A DNA stretch of 27,891 bases, taken from the NCBI GenBank assembly GCA_027972325.1, contig JAPMOS010000326.1, positions 1 through 27,891 of the forward strand, written 5' to 3'. This DNA is from Paratrimastix pyriformis (taxonomy: Eukaryota; Preaxostyla; Paratrimastigidae). This document shows, one piece after another, positions 9,041-16,715 of this stretch (the stretch's first letter is position 1; each line of letters starts with the position of its first letter). The notes under the pieces were generated by a model. It was not told where the DNA came from and searched no databases. It was given only the letters and a program-made list of their open reading frames with translations. The translations under genes and the position numbers were made by a program.

Positions 9041-11501
9041 GCAGCTCCTTGCGGCGCGCGGGCTCGGGGTCACTGCCCCGGCAGCGGGGAACAGTCGGCC
9101 ACCCCGGATCAGGTGGCTGGTCAGCAGCCACCCGCCCTGGCCCCGCGCCAGAGTGAACGAGTGGCGTGTCTGCGCCTCGGCCAGCCACTGCCAGAGGCTG
9201 CGTGGGGGTGGGGGGGCCACGAGCCCCTTTTGGTGGGGGCGGCGGCGGGCGGGTTGCGGGGATATCGTGGGTCGGGCGGCGGCCGCCAGGGCCCGGGCCA
9301 TGGCGTTGGGGCGCTCCCACTGGGCGATGAACTGGCCGTTGGGGGGCGGGGTGAGGAGCCGGGCGATCAGGCAGAGGTGGGCTTGGCGCAGGGAGGCCTC
9401 GATCCTCGGAGGCCCAGGCCTTGGCCGGCCAGGAAGAGGAAGTCGCGCGGGACACCCGGGAAGAAGCGTTTGTCGGTCCTCAGTGGGCGACCCGTGAGCC
9501 ATGCGGAGGCGTACCGGGCCAGGTCGTCCTCGAGGGCGCGGCACTGCTCCGTCGATGGACAAATCGCCGTCATGCCATAGAGTAGCGTCGGGAAGGCCCA
9601 TTCCCTGACGCACTCGATTTTCGCCAGGGGCGGCAGAGCGCAGGCTTGGATGCGGGCCAGCCGGTCGTTCCAGGAGGCCGTGATGCGCTGGAGGTGGTCG
9701 TCCCAGGAGCCGTCGAAGCGCACGGTGTATCCCAGGTAGGTGTAGGTGGTGGTGTCGCCCATGGCCGGGATGGGCTGACCTTGGAGCTGCAGGAGGAAGC
9801 CCGGCTGGGCGTGGCCCTTGTCGGCGGCCAGGATGGCGCATTTCTTCGCATTCAGGCGCAGCCGGGCCCAGGCCAGGAAGGCCTCCAGCCTGTCGCAGAG
9901 CACCCGCAGGGCCGCGTCGCTGGCGGCGGTCACCACGAGATCGTCGGCAAAGGCCTGGCAGCTGGCGGCGGTGGTGGGGTCCCCGGCCAGGCCGGCACCC
10001 AGCGGGCCCAGGGTCGGGTCGGGCAGCTCGAGCCAGCGGAGGAGCGGATCAAGGGCGAGGAGGAACACCACCGGGCTCAGTGCGTCGCCTTGTTTGACCC
10101 CCTTCAAGAGCGATTGGGGAGGGGCTCGTCGGGGCGGCCCCGGTCGTAGCAGTCCCGCCAGGTCATGGAGAGCCCCTGGTAGAGCTCGAGGATGGCCGCC
10201 TGCAGGTGGCCGGGGATGCCGGCCAATCTCAGGCCTTTCCGGATGACATACGCTTCCACCGACCCGAAGGCATTCGTCAAATCCAGAAAAGTAGGCGCAG
10301 AGGGTCCCGGCCACCCGCCGGCTCTCCATGGTGGCCAGCAGGGTGCTGACGTGGAGCAACGGGCCGAGCGCCGGCGCGAAGCCGTGCTGAGAGGGGCGAG
10401 TCGGCCCGGATGGCCGAGGAAGTCCGTGAGGCGGTGCGCCAGGATGCCGCTGTACAGTTTGGCCAGGACGTCGCACAGGGCCACGTGGCGCCAACTCGAG
10501 ACGGCCGTGGGGTCCTTGCCTCGCTTCAGGAGTAGCACGGCCGTGCTCGCGCGCCAGCGGGCAGGGGTGGACTTGGTCTGCCAGCAGGCACGGAGGAGAG
10601 CCACCAGCGCGCCGAGGAGGGCCGGGTCCTTGACTAGGTGCTTGAGGGCGTCGATGCCGGCCCCGTCGCTGCCAGGCGCGGTGTGGGGTGCGGCCTTGCC
10701 GACCTGGTCGACCACTTCTTGCTCGGAAATGTCGGCCTCGAGGGCCGCCGCCTCGGTCGGGGTGAGGGGCGGGGTTGTCGCTGCCAGGGTCGCCCACGGG
10801 ATGCCGGGGGTGGGAGGCTCGGGGCCACCAGAGGCGGCCTCACGGCTGTGGTGCTCGTTGAGCTGTTGCCAGGAGATGGGGCAGGGCCGCCGCTGGGTGT
10901 CGCCGGCCAAGGTGGCAAAGAATCTGCGCCTGTTCTTGAAGAACAAAGACAACTGTTGGCGCGCGGCCGTGCGGGCAGCTGCGGTCCGTGTCCGGACTCG
11001 GGCCGTGGCCAGGTTCGCCCGGGCCTTGCGCCAGGAGAGAAGGAGGCGAGGGGGTGCGTGCTGGGGACGGCGCGTCGCGTGGCCCAGTGCGCGCAGTCGG
11101 ATCTGGAGGCGGCGCACCCGCTCGCGGGCGGCCCGCAGTGGCCCCGAGGTGCCTGCGGGGCGCGGGGGGCCTGGTGGGGGTGGGGGGCGCCTGGCCGGAG
11201 TCCGCTGGGCCAGGACGGGGATGACTGCCTCGAGATGGCCTCCGGGTCGGTCAGGGTGGCAGCGGCCCGGAGCGAGGTGCGCTCCTGGTCGGAGAGCGCG
11301 GCTGCCTCGGGCCTGGGAGGGCGACGCTGCCGGAGGGGGGTCCCTGCTGAGGTTGTCGATGACGAAAGTAAGCCCAGGACCCCCCACAGGGTCCTGAGCT
11401 GCGATTACTTCCGGTGAAACCTTAAGCCGGGGCAGGTCATGTTCCCCCGACCGACAGCCGCTCTCATCTCTCACGCCGCCATTACTGGCGCGTCGGCCCA
11501 T
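9041..11501 (-). pseudogene. LINE-II reverse transcriptase with N-terminal region, a few frameshifts
   Basis: The frame from 11501 begins with about 230 residues rich in Pro/Arg without a recognisable domain, then NRRRFFATLAGDTQRRPC and APGSDGAGIDALKH (RT block 2, about 10685-10645). Further blocks are TFLDLTNAFGSV at about 10280-10247 (motif A), LKGVKQGDALSPVV at about 10108-10067 (motif B) and QAFADDLVVTA at about 9960-9928 (motif C, catalytic DD). The thumb follows to about 9400 (YTYLGYTVRFDGSWDDHL). The motifs sit in two frames that trade places near 10400, 10290 and 10110, so about three small indels are present. The QGDALSP and ADD patterns fit R2/NeSL/Dualen-like RTs. A classic N-terminal zinc finger or APE domain was not found. 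Confidence 0.88.
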
Positions 11502-11671
11502 CCTCGGACGAGGACTTCCCGATATTTGAGCTGTCTTGCCGGCTGGCGAGGCCGACTAACCGAGCCAGAGCACGGCTCTTCCGGTGTCCTGTCCCCGCGA
11601 GTGCAGGGTCGGATGGTTTTTATCCTCAATTCCGGAATGTGGAGCCCAGGTACGGCGTGTGGGGAAAATGG
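11502..11671 (-). other. LINE-II 5' untranslated region
   Basis: About 170 bp lie between the tRNA-like head and the long ORF. R2-type LINEs often have a self-cleaving ribozyme in this position; I did not recognise one by eye. There is no coding signal. Confidence 0.4.
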
Positions 11672-11747
11672 GGGGGAGGAGGACGGGATTGAACCCGCGA
11701 CCTCGGGTGCTGCAGGGTTGCGCTCTAACCGCTGAGCCACGCCGCTC
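11672..11747 (-). other. tRNA-like 5' head of LINE-II with pol III A and B boxes
   Basis: The minus strand contains TGGCTCAGCGGTTAGAGCGC (11739-11720), a near-perfect A box and D arm (GCTC/GAGC), and GGTTCAATCC (11695-11686), a near-perfect B box. Spacing between them is tRNA-like, and a Cys-type GCA could occupy the anticodon position. However, the anticodon stem does not pair, and the T and acceptor stems pair only in part, so a working tRNA is unlikely. It starts within 3 bp of the LINE-II/E1 junction. It could be a built-in pol III promoter, a SINE head fused to the LINE, or part of a tRNA target carried along from an earlier site. Confidence 0.65.
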
Positions 11748-11750
11748 CAC

Positions 11751-11756
11751 GAACGA
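11751..11756. repeat. Target-site duplication of LINE-II, right copy
   Basis: GAACGA, the same as 7294-7299. It marks the 5' boundary of LINE-II and the point where E1 resumes. Confidence 0.7.
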
Positions 11757-11788
11757 CCCCTGCAGCAGGGCGCGTGCAACCCAGCAAT

Positions 11789-12534
11789 TCATCTCCAAAT
11801 CTCTGGCCTAGCGGGCACGGGCACGAACAACGTGTGTGAGCGCCAGCGTGGAAATGGTTGTTCCGAGCAGACCTCAAAGATGCGCCAGAGGTTCGTGGGT
11901 GATGGCTGTCGCTCGACCGGGAGCCGGGAGAGCTCACACAGCAGCTCCAGGGAGAAGCTCGCCAGCATCTTCAGGAGTCTAGTCATCGACAAAGGCATGT
12001 GGGGAGAGTGCAAGGAGAGTGAGTGGACAGACTTGGAAGGGGCGTCCACGCTCTTCGGGAAGTGCAGCTCACTGAGGGCGAGAGCCAACAGTGTGTCCAA
12101 GTCCGGATGGTCAAGGGAGTAGAGCTTGGGGGCCTGATAAGAGGAGGTGAGGTGATGATGCGAGAAAAATAGGAGAGACAACAGACTTGGAGGGAGGCAC
12201 GCTTGAGGTTCAGCAGGACATCGAAGGTGCTGCTTCCAAACCTCGCGTCGTGGGTGAGCAGGTTGACCCGATGTTGCAGTTCGAGCATGGCCTCTGGCTC
12301 GAGCGTGTTGTAAACGGCCACGTCGATGTAGTCCTCCTTCAGGTGCTGTGCAGGGGGAGAAGATGGTTCGTTGTTGATGGCTGCGACACCGTACCGCAGA
12401 CCTTCCTGATCTTGGGGAACTCCTCGTTGAGCTTCTCCACCCTTTCACGAAGCGCGTCCCGCTGTTCCGCGGTGATCCCGGTCGGCAACTCGGAGACCCG
12501 GCGCGGGTCTACGATGAGACGGGCCACTTGGAAC
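11789..12534 (-). pseudogene. E1: region following the ParB-like motif (fossil)
   Basis: This contains FQVARLIVDPRRVSELP, ITAEQRDALRERVEKLN, EDYIDVAVYNTLEPEAML, HRVNLLTHDARFGSS, LLCELSRLPVERQPSP and TNLWRIFEV in order, spread over several open stretches. All have counterparts in E2 at 22750-23360. The segment is mostly helical and charged, without catalytic motifs. Two short GT-AG introns are inferred because both copies keep donor and acceptor sites at the same places (one starts GTCTGCGG and ends CTGCACAG, the other starts GTCTGTTG and ends TTATCAG). Confidence 0.7.
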
Positions 12535-12830
12535 CTAGAGACACATTAGAGGCCGAGCCCCAAAACCGAGCGCTGTGCAGACCGGTGCGAGCCATCGACC
12601 ACCTGGTATCGAGCCTCGACCTGGCGCGACTTCTGCACGATGATGCTGAACAGGACCGAGGCACCCAGTTTGTTGAACCACTCGATAATTGCGGCCAAAC
12701 GCTCGTAGGACAGGGGCCGGGCGAGGCTCGGGCAGGGTCGATGGAGCTCAGGAGGACCTGTGCCCTTTGGCGATGCTTTTCCCCGGCTGGGATACATTGA
12801 AGAGGCCCCCGACCCACCAACCCGAACAAA
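12535..12830 (-). pseudogene. E1: ParB-like (ParB/Srx) domain, N-terminal part (fossil)
   Basis: The readable segment has ELHRPCPSLARPLSYERL, AIIEWFNKLGASVLFSIIV and RYQVVDGSHR. ParB/Srx-fold proteins have a conserved G-x-HR at this place (as in VIDGHHR). The start, with Pro then a long helix and G...I.V, also follows the family pattern. A 48-nt intron (12582-12535, starting GTCTGCAC and ending CTCTAG, with CTCTAAT as a likely branch site) follows the HR motif directly. E2 has an intron of the same length at the same codon. In phages ParB-like domains are often fused to DNA methyltransferases. Confidence 0.7.
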
Positions 12831-12883
12831 GCAAAAGGAAGTCAGTCACTTGTTGGTCAAAACAACGAACGATAAAAAAAAGG

Positions 12884-13387
12884 TCACGACTTGGAGGAGG
12901 AGGAGGAGGGAGGGTAGTTTTCCAAGAACGCAGTGCACAAAGCAATAACGGACTGCATTAATTGCCGGGCCTCCGGGGCGAGCTCAGGCGAGTTGGGACG
13001 GCCCCGCTTGCGCTCGGCCTTCGCCTTGGGTTCGGGGCTGTCCTCGTCTGACGACGAGGAGTCGACCAACACCGGGGCCGGGTGCTTGGTGCCCCGGTGA
13101 CGCGGCGGGCGTCCTTCTCGGCCGCCTGATCCTCCGCCGAGGCCTCCGAGGCCTCCTTGTTGGCCTCGTGATGCCCCGGCTTCCGTCGGCGGGCCGGTGG
13201 CGGGGGACCGGGGCGGCGTCCTTCTTGGGCTTGGTGGGCGCCACCGGGGCCTTCTTGTCCGCTTCGGGGCCGTCCTTCTTGGGCTTGGGCTTGTTCTTGA
13301 CCTCCCTCTTCGGGGGGCCTTCTTGGGGGGCTTGGGCTTGGCCTTCTCCTTTGGCTTTGGGCTCGGGGAGGCATCGTCGTCATCCAA
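12884..13387 (-). pseudogene. E1: Lys/Pro/Arg-rich protein (fossil)
   Basis: A 167-aa open stretch begins with acidic residues and SPSPKPKEKAKPKPPKKAP, and continues with Arg/Pro repeats, a SSSSDEDSPEPKAKAERKRG segment, and a short helical C-terminus (EARQLMQSVIALCTAFLEN). It matches E2 at 21835-22399. The low-complexity basic composition suggests nucleic-acid binding, as in Gag-like or chromatin proteins, but that is inference only. An intron acceptor of the CTGTTTTTTAG type precedes it. Confidence 0.65.
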
Positions 13388-13405
13388 GATCCTAAAAAAC
13401 AGAGA

Positions 13406-13978
13406 TCAGGTGTGAAAGGCAAGAAACCACTGCGACAGACGCCACGCGAGCTGCACCGGTTGCCTTGTCCTTGTGCTCGATCGGGAGGGCCTGCGTCGGG
13501 AGGGGCGCGGTCGGGGCGGTCGGCGCAGGGGGCGCTCCTTCGGCGGTATGGGTGGCGGCGGGGGCGGGAGACCTAACGAAGAAGGAATTAAACCGAGCTT
13601 GAGGTGAGATGAAAACACAGACAAGGGCGCGGGTTGGGGCTGCTCGGTCAGCGGCTCGTCACCGCCAATGTCGACGCGCTCGTCGTCAGCGGCGAAAGCA
13701 GGGGAGGACGGCCTCCCAATGCTCTCGAAGGCGTCTTGAATCACCATCAAATGCAGGGGCGCAGCGAGCCCCCCCACAAGCTTCGAGGCGGCATTGATGC
13801 GGCGACGGAAGCTATGACAAAATGTTGTGGGAAAACAGAAGGGGCGATGACAAACAAACCAATTGATCGCCACGTGTGGTGCCTCGGCCCAACCCGGGGG
13901 TTGAAGCGAGAGTGTGCCCTCACACCAAGCAATGGCATCTTCGGAGGTCCTGAATTGATTCCAATCGATAGAGTTCAT
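13406..13978 (-). pseudogene. E1: first protein segment, MNSIDWNQF start (fossil)
   Basis: The start codon at 13976-13978 follows a pyrimidine-rich CGTTTTCAG that is also present before the E2 start at 19921, so either an intron acceptor or a conserved leader precedes it. The segment includes MNSIDWNQF, RPSSPAFAADDERVDIGGDE and SVFSSHLKLG, and the E2 counterpart at 21416-21620 shares all of these in recognisable form. No known domain was recognised. A short GTTTGT...CATAG intron is likely near 13850-13805. Composition turns Pro-rich towards the end. Confidence 0.6.
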
Positions 13979-13985
13979 CTGAAAA

Positions 13986-14521
13986 CGCGCGAAGGATAAT
14001 CCCGGCCGTGTCTGCAGTTTCCAACTTGTTGGATCCCCACTAACATCCTCGTTTCATTCAATAGACACTCTATACCTTGGCCGTGTTGGATGCTCCCTGG
14101 GGCATTACCGACGACCCTCGAGACAGACCTACCCCGGACTACGGATCCCTGGTCCAGTACCTCGACTCGTTCATTGCCCCCAACGGTACCATCATCGTGA
14201 TGGATACCGAGGCCAACCTGTCCCAGCAATGGACGCCGGCTCTCGAGTGCTTCAATTTCGTGAGCGATCACCGAATTCGTGCCATCTGGGGAAGTCCGTG
14301 ATTCATTCCCTTCACGATGCAATTGGTTTTTAACTTGTCCTTCTTCATCACTTCTTCGCGCAGATTACCTCGAGGAGGCCAACCCCCGGCCGTCGCTCTC
14401 ACCGGGAGCCCCCCGCCCTGAGGAGGTGGAGCTGCCCATCGAGGTTTTCCAGCGAGGCCACGAGCGGCCCGTCAACTGGCGCTGGGATGTACTGTGCCCT
14501 TCTCCGAGTGCGAAGTTGGCC
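13986..14521 (+). mobile_element. E3: recent partial copy of the E2 methyltransferase region (fossil fragment)
   Basis: The plus strand matches E2 24609-25136 at about 97-98% by eye, from CGCGCGAAGGATAATCCC to GCGAAGTTGGCC. It includes the VLDAPWG motif of the methyltransferase and both of its flanking introns (ending CATTCAATAG and CTTCGCGCAG). It begins abruptly at the 5' end of E1, with which it lies head to head, and ends abruptly at 14521 in unrelated sequence. The high identity shows a recent duplication from an E2-like source. It is a fragment without start or end of the gene. Confidence 0.88.
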
Positions 14522-14566
14522 CCGGGGTCGAGTTGACCTTCAAGCGTTTGAATTTCTCCGCAGAAG

Positions 14567-14713
14567 ATGGCTGATTCTGAATCTGTGACTATGTCTGATG
14601 CTGAGAAGGAGGCGGCTGCGCAAGAGGCTCGTGCGCAACAACACAAGCGGGCGGCCGAGAAGAGTGCGGCGGAGGCGGCGGCTCCTGCAAGGATGAGGGA
14701 GAGCCCATGCTGA
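14567..14713 (+). CDS. Small Ala-rich ORF, 48 aa
   Basis: An ATG directly follows a plausible intron acceptor (TTTCTCCGCAG) and opens MADSESVTMSDAEKEAAAQ, then Ala/Arg/Glu-rich sequence to a stop at 14711-14713. The composition suggests a single charged helix or coiled coil. A GTCTGCAGG at 14721 and a TTTTTTGTGATGCAG at 14790-14804 could be donor and acceptor of an intron just after the stop, so this may be the first exon of a longer gene of which the rest is not recognisable. It has no match elsewhere in the window. Confidence 0.35.
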   Translation: MADSESVTMSDAEKEAAAQEARAQQHKRAAEKSAAEAAAPARMRESPC

Positions 14714-15139
14714 GATAAGGTCTGCAGGATTGAGTGCCGCAGACAAAGCGCCCTGAGTTGGGGCCGGCGGCTTGGAGTGATCCTGACGATCTTTTTTGTG
14801 ATGCAGGCAATTGGTGCTACGCTTCTGTTCCCGGAAGGGAATTGTTCCAGGGTTTCTGTGGACGCTATAGACATTGAGATTTCTATAGAAAAAAGCCCGA
14901 CGCTCTGGCCTCCGGGTTTTCGTGGACAGACCCTCCCCACTCGGCCTGTCTGTAGTGAGGGCCCGCGGGTTTTCATGAACAGACCCTCCCAAATCCTCCT
15001 TGCTTCACTTTCACCTTGCTTCACCCTGACGCACTTCCTCCTCCTTTTTTCGGATCAAAAAGAGAACCAGATTCATTACTCGTCTTCGTCTTCGTCTTCG
15101 CCTTGGGGGTTGGCGTTGTAGTCGTTGTTGCCAGTGTCG
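14714..15139. other. Intergenic stretch between the small ORF and P1
   Basis: No gene is supported. It contains the spaced 24-bp repeat listed separately. At 15079-15139, on the minus strand, a short acidic reading ([10 protein letters not shown], then an ED-rich run to a TAA) directly follows the P1 stop in another frame and may be a former or alternative acidic C-terminus of P1. Confidence 0.4.
14914..14990. repeat. Direct repeat of 24 bp, 53 bp apart
   Basis: GGGTTTTC, then two variable positions, then GACAGACCCTCCC or AACAGACCCTCCC, occurs at 14914-14937 and again at 14967-14990 with 22 of 24 positions the same. Purpose unknown; it may be a leftover of a small tandem duplication. Confidence 0.6.
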
Positions 15140-16378
15140 TCATCCGAATTTATCGCCGGCAAACCATTCATCTTCGTCATCATCGGCTACCGGCACGTTC
15201 TCGGGAAGGGGCACGGATTCCGGCACGGGTTCGGGCTCAGCCACAAGGACAGGAACGGGCAGAGGAAGGGGCCCAGTTAAGAGGAAGTCCCAAAGGGTAG
15301 GAAGCTCGCGCGAGCAGGTGCTGGTGCGGAACTTGTGGCACTGAATCGACCAGTCATAGGTCTTCCGTTCGTCCGCGGAGAGAGAGAGGTATTCACGTTC
15401 GCAGGCCAGGAATACCTTGGGGAACTGTTCTCCGTAGTAGGCAGTGCGCTCCAACAGGGAACGGTCACGAAGAACCCCCCTGAGGTAGAAGGGGTAAGAG
15501 CGTTCCCAGAGGACGATCTCATCGAGCCTCATCGGGCCCTCGATGGGGTGGTCGATGTCGAATGCAGCCTCGGAATCAAGGAGCAGGGTAATGAGCAAGG
15601 CTCTTGCTGACAGGCCCCTGTAGGTCTGCGACGTATCAGAACAGCGTCCGCTGGTCAAGGAAAAAAGGACGCCACCGAAAGCGAGAACCATCCGGGTGAG
15701 TACCTTGTGCAACTCAACACAGATGGGAGCGGAGAAATGGTACTCAGTCAACGGCTTCAAAAAGTGAACGGGGACGATGAGGCCGGGATTCAGATGATTC
15801 GTGTTCGGGAACCAACTTGCCAGCAGCTTGGGGAAGATCCGTTCGTAAAAAGCCTGTCGGCTTAGGTGCACTTCGGTCTTGTCCTCCGGTTGAAAGAAGT
15901 CGTAGGTCCTGGAGGAGAGGCATGAGAAACCCACAACACATCAGGGAAAACAGTAAACAGACCGATTGAGGAGCGGGGGAGCAGCGGACTTCGTAGGCGG
16001 GGGGGCTTGTCGTGGCGTCATGCCGGGAAGGGGCTCAGGAAGGGGCTCAGGAAGGGGCTCAGGAAGTGGCTCAGGAAGTGGCTCAGGAAGGGGCTCAGGA
16101 AGGGGCTCAGGAAGGGGCTCAGGAAGGGGCTCAGGAAGGGACTCAGGAAGGGACTCAGGAAGGGGCTCAGGAAGAGGAGGAAGGGACTCAGGAAGGGGCT
16201 CAGGAAGGGGCTCAGGAAGGGGCTCAGGAAGGGGCTCAGGAAGGGGCTCAGGAAGGGGCTCAGGAAGGGGCTCAGGAAGGGGACTCGGGAAGGGGACTCG
16301 ACGAGAATGATCACCTGGCGAGACCGAGTCCGTCTGCTAAGCATGGCATGACTTGCGTGCTTCCTCTGCATTTTGGCG
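15140..16378 (-). CDS. P1: paralogue of P2, conserved domain of unknown function plus PEPL repeats
   Basis: Exon 2 (15908-15140) is open and encodes a domain of about 195 residues ([17 protein letters not shown] ... [16 protein letters not shown]) that is about two-thirds identical to P2, then a Pro/Glu/Val-rich acidic tail ending [13 protein letters not shown] 54-nt intron (15962-15909, GTCTGTTT...CTCCTCCAG) sits at the same place as in P2. Upstream, the frame that enters this exon is a (PEPL)n run encoded by the 12-bp repeats, with [12 protein letters not shown] just before the splice site. The ATG at 16378 aligns with the P2 start (CCGCCAAAATG in both) but is not in frame with the PEPL run, so the first exon is altered or has another start. 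Function unknown. Confidence 0.55.
16027..16282. repeat. 12-bp tandem repeat, about 21 copies
   Basis: The unit AGGGGCTCAGGA is repeated almost without interruption, with a few AGGGACTCAGGA and AGTGGCTCAGGA variants and one 9-bp irregularity near 16170-16178. On the minus strand it encodes PEPL repeats of P1. The repeat keeps frames open on both strands, so the Gly/Ser/Arg-rich plus-strand readings are artefacts. Confidence 0.9.
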
Positions 16379-16400
16379 GTTTCCATGCGGGATACTCCAG

Positions 16401-16413
16401 GGGTAACAGCCAC
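16401..16413. promoter_or_regulatory. GGGTAACAGCCAC motif upstream of P1
   Basis: This is a variant of the GGTAATAGCCAC motif found next to other starts in the window, about 23 bp upstream of the P1 ATG on the minus strand (where it reads GTGGCTGTTACCC). Role inferred from recurrence only. Confidence 0.45.
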
Positions 16414-16621
16414 TCTTTTCAAAACCAGGAAGTTCAAAATCAGACACAAGGAAAGCACTATTTCTCACGCCATCTCTCTGTTTTGTTCACCTTGTAGGAC
16501 GAACTACGGCTGGCACACGCTCTTCTCGGTGAATGGATCCACGCTGACGGGTTCCGCACAAGATAAAAGTTTTGGTAACAATAGATCAACGAAGGTCTTC
16601 TCGATGCGACTAGGCTCCAGG

Positions 16622-16634
16622 GGGTAATAGCCAC
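16622..16634. promoter_or_regulatory. GGGTAATAGCCAC motif, duplicated copy
   Basis: An exact GGGTAATAGCCAC, lying just downstream of the P2 stop. It forms part of a duplicated segment shared with 16395-16425. It may have served the putative third gene remnant to its left. Confidence 0.4.
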
Positions 16635-16715
16635 TCTTTTCAAAAAAACAGGGACACATGGAAAGCGGGAAGAAGGTGGCGGAGAGAGATAGAGACAAAA
16701 AAAGTCTCGGGTTGT

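Larger units (their letters stand above)
7300..11750 (-). mobile_element. LINE-II: RLE-type non-LTR retrotransposon with RNase H and tRNA-like 5' head
   Basis: On the minus strand, 5' to 3', it holds a tRNA-like head (11747-11672), a 5' UTR, a Pro/Arg-rich N-terminal region, RT, RNase H, a Cys/His knuckle, a PD-(D/E)xK restriction-like endonuclease, a 3' UTR and a (GA)n/(TC)n tail. It lies exactly inside E1: E1 homology to E2 stops at 11751 and resumes at 7299, with a GAACGA duplication. At about 4.45 kb it may be full length. Only a handful of frame changes interrupt the coding region, so it is younger and better preserved than LINE-I. RLE elements (R2, NeSL, CRE, HERO) mostly lack RNase H; Dualen/RandI and some Utopia-like elements are exceptions, and LINE-II may belong near them. 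Confidence 0.88.
11751..13986 (-). mobile_element. E1, part 1: 5' half of a ParB/methyltransferase element (fossil)
   Basis: On the minus strand, from 13986 down to 11751, this matches E2 from 19921 onward (apart from the R insertion) to about 23460. The order is the MNSIDWNQF start, the acidic/Pro-rich segment, the Lys/Pro-rich segment, the ParB-like domain and the first part of the middle region. By eye the two copies are roughly 75-85% identical in conserved stretches, so E1 and E2 diverged some time ago. Both keep short introns at matching places. E1 is broken, with several breaks besides the two LINE insertions. Its 5' end abuts E3 head to head. Confidence 0.85.
16385..16715. other. Spacer between P1 and P2 with a duplicated promoter-like segment
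   Basis: CTCCAGGGGTAACAGCCACTC at about 16395-16415 recurs as CTCCAGGGGGTAATAGCCACTC at about 16615-16636, each followed by TTTTCAAAA. The first copy lies just upstream of the P1 start. Downstream of the second copy on the minus strand a short reading (IEKTFVDLLLPKLLS, stop near 16504) weakly resembles the start of the P1/P2 domain, so a third, truncated family member may once have been here. Confidence 0.45.

Noticed and set aside
7808-9580. Very long plus-strand ORF (590 aa)
   Set aside because: It is antisense to the RNase H and endonuclease of LINE-II; its Gly/Arg/Pro composition is that of a GC-rich shadow frame and it has no motif.
11672-11747. Functional tRNA-Cys gene
   Set aside because: Boxes A and B are good but the anticodon stem does not pair and other stems pair only partly; it is also part of a retrotransposon insertion.
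16012-16497. Gly-Ser-Arg, Glu-Gly-Ala-Gln and Ser-Pro-Phe-Leu repeat ORFs
   Set aside because: All are frames through the 12-bp repeat; only the minus-strand PEPL frame connects to a conserved exon.
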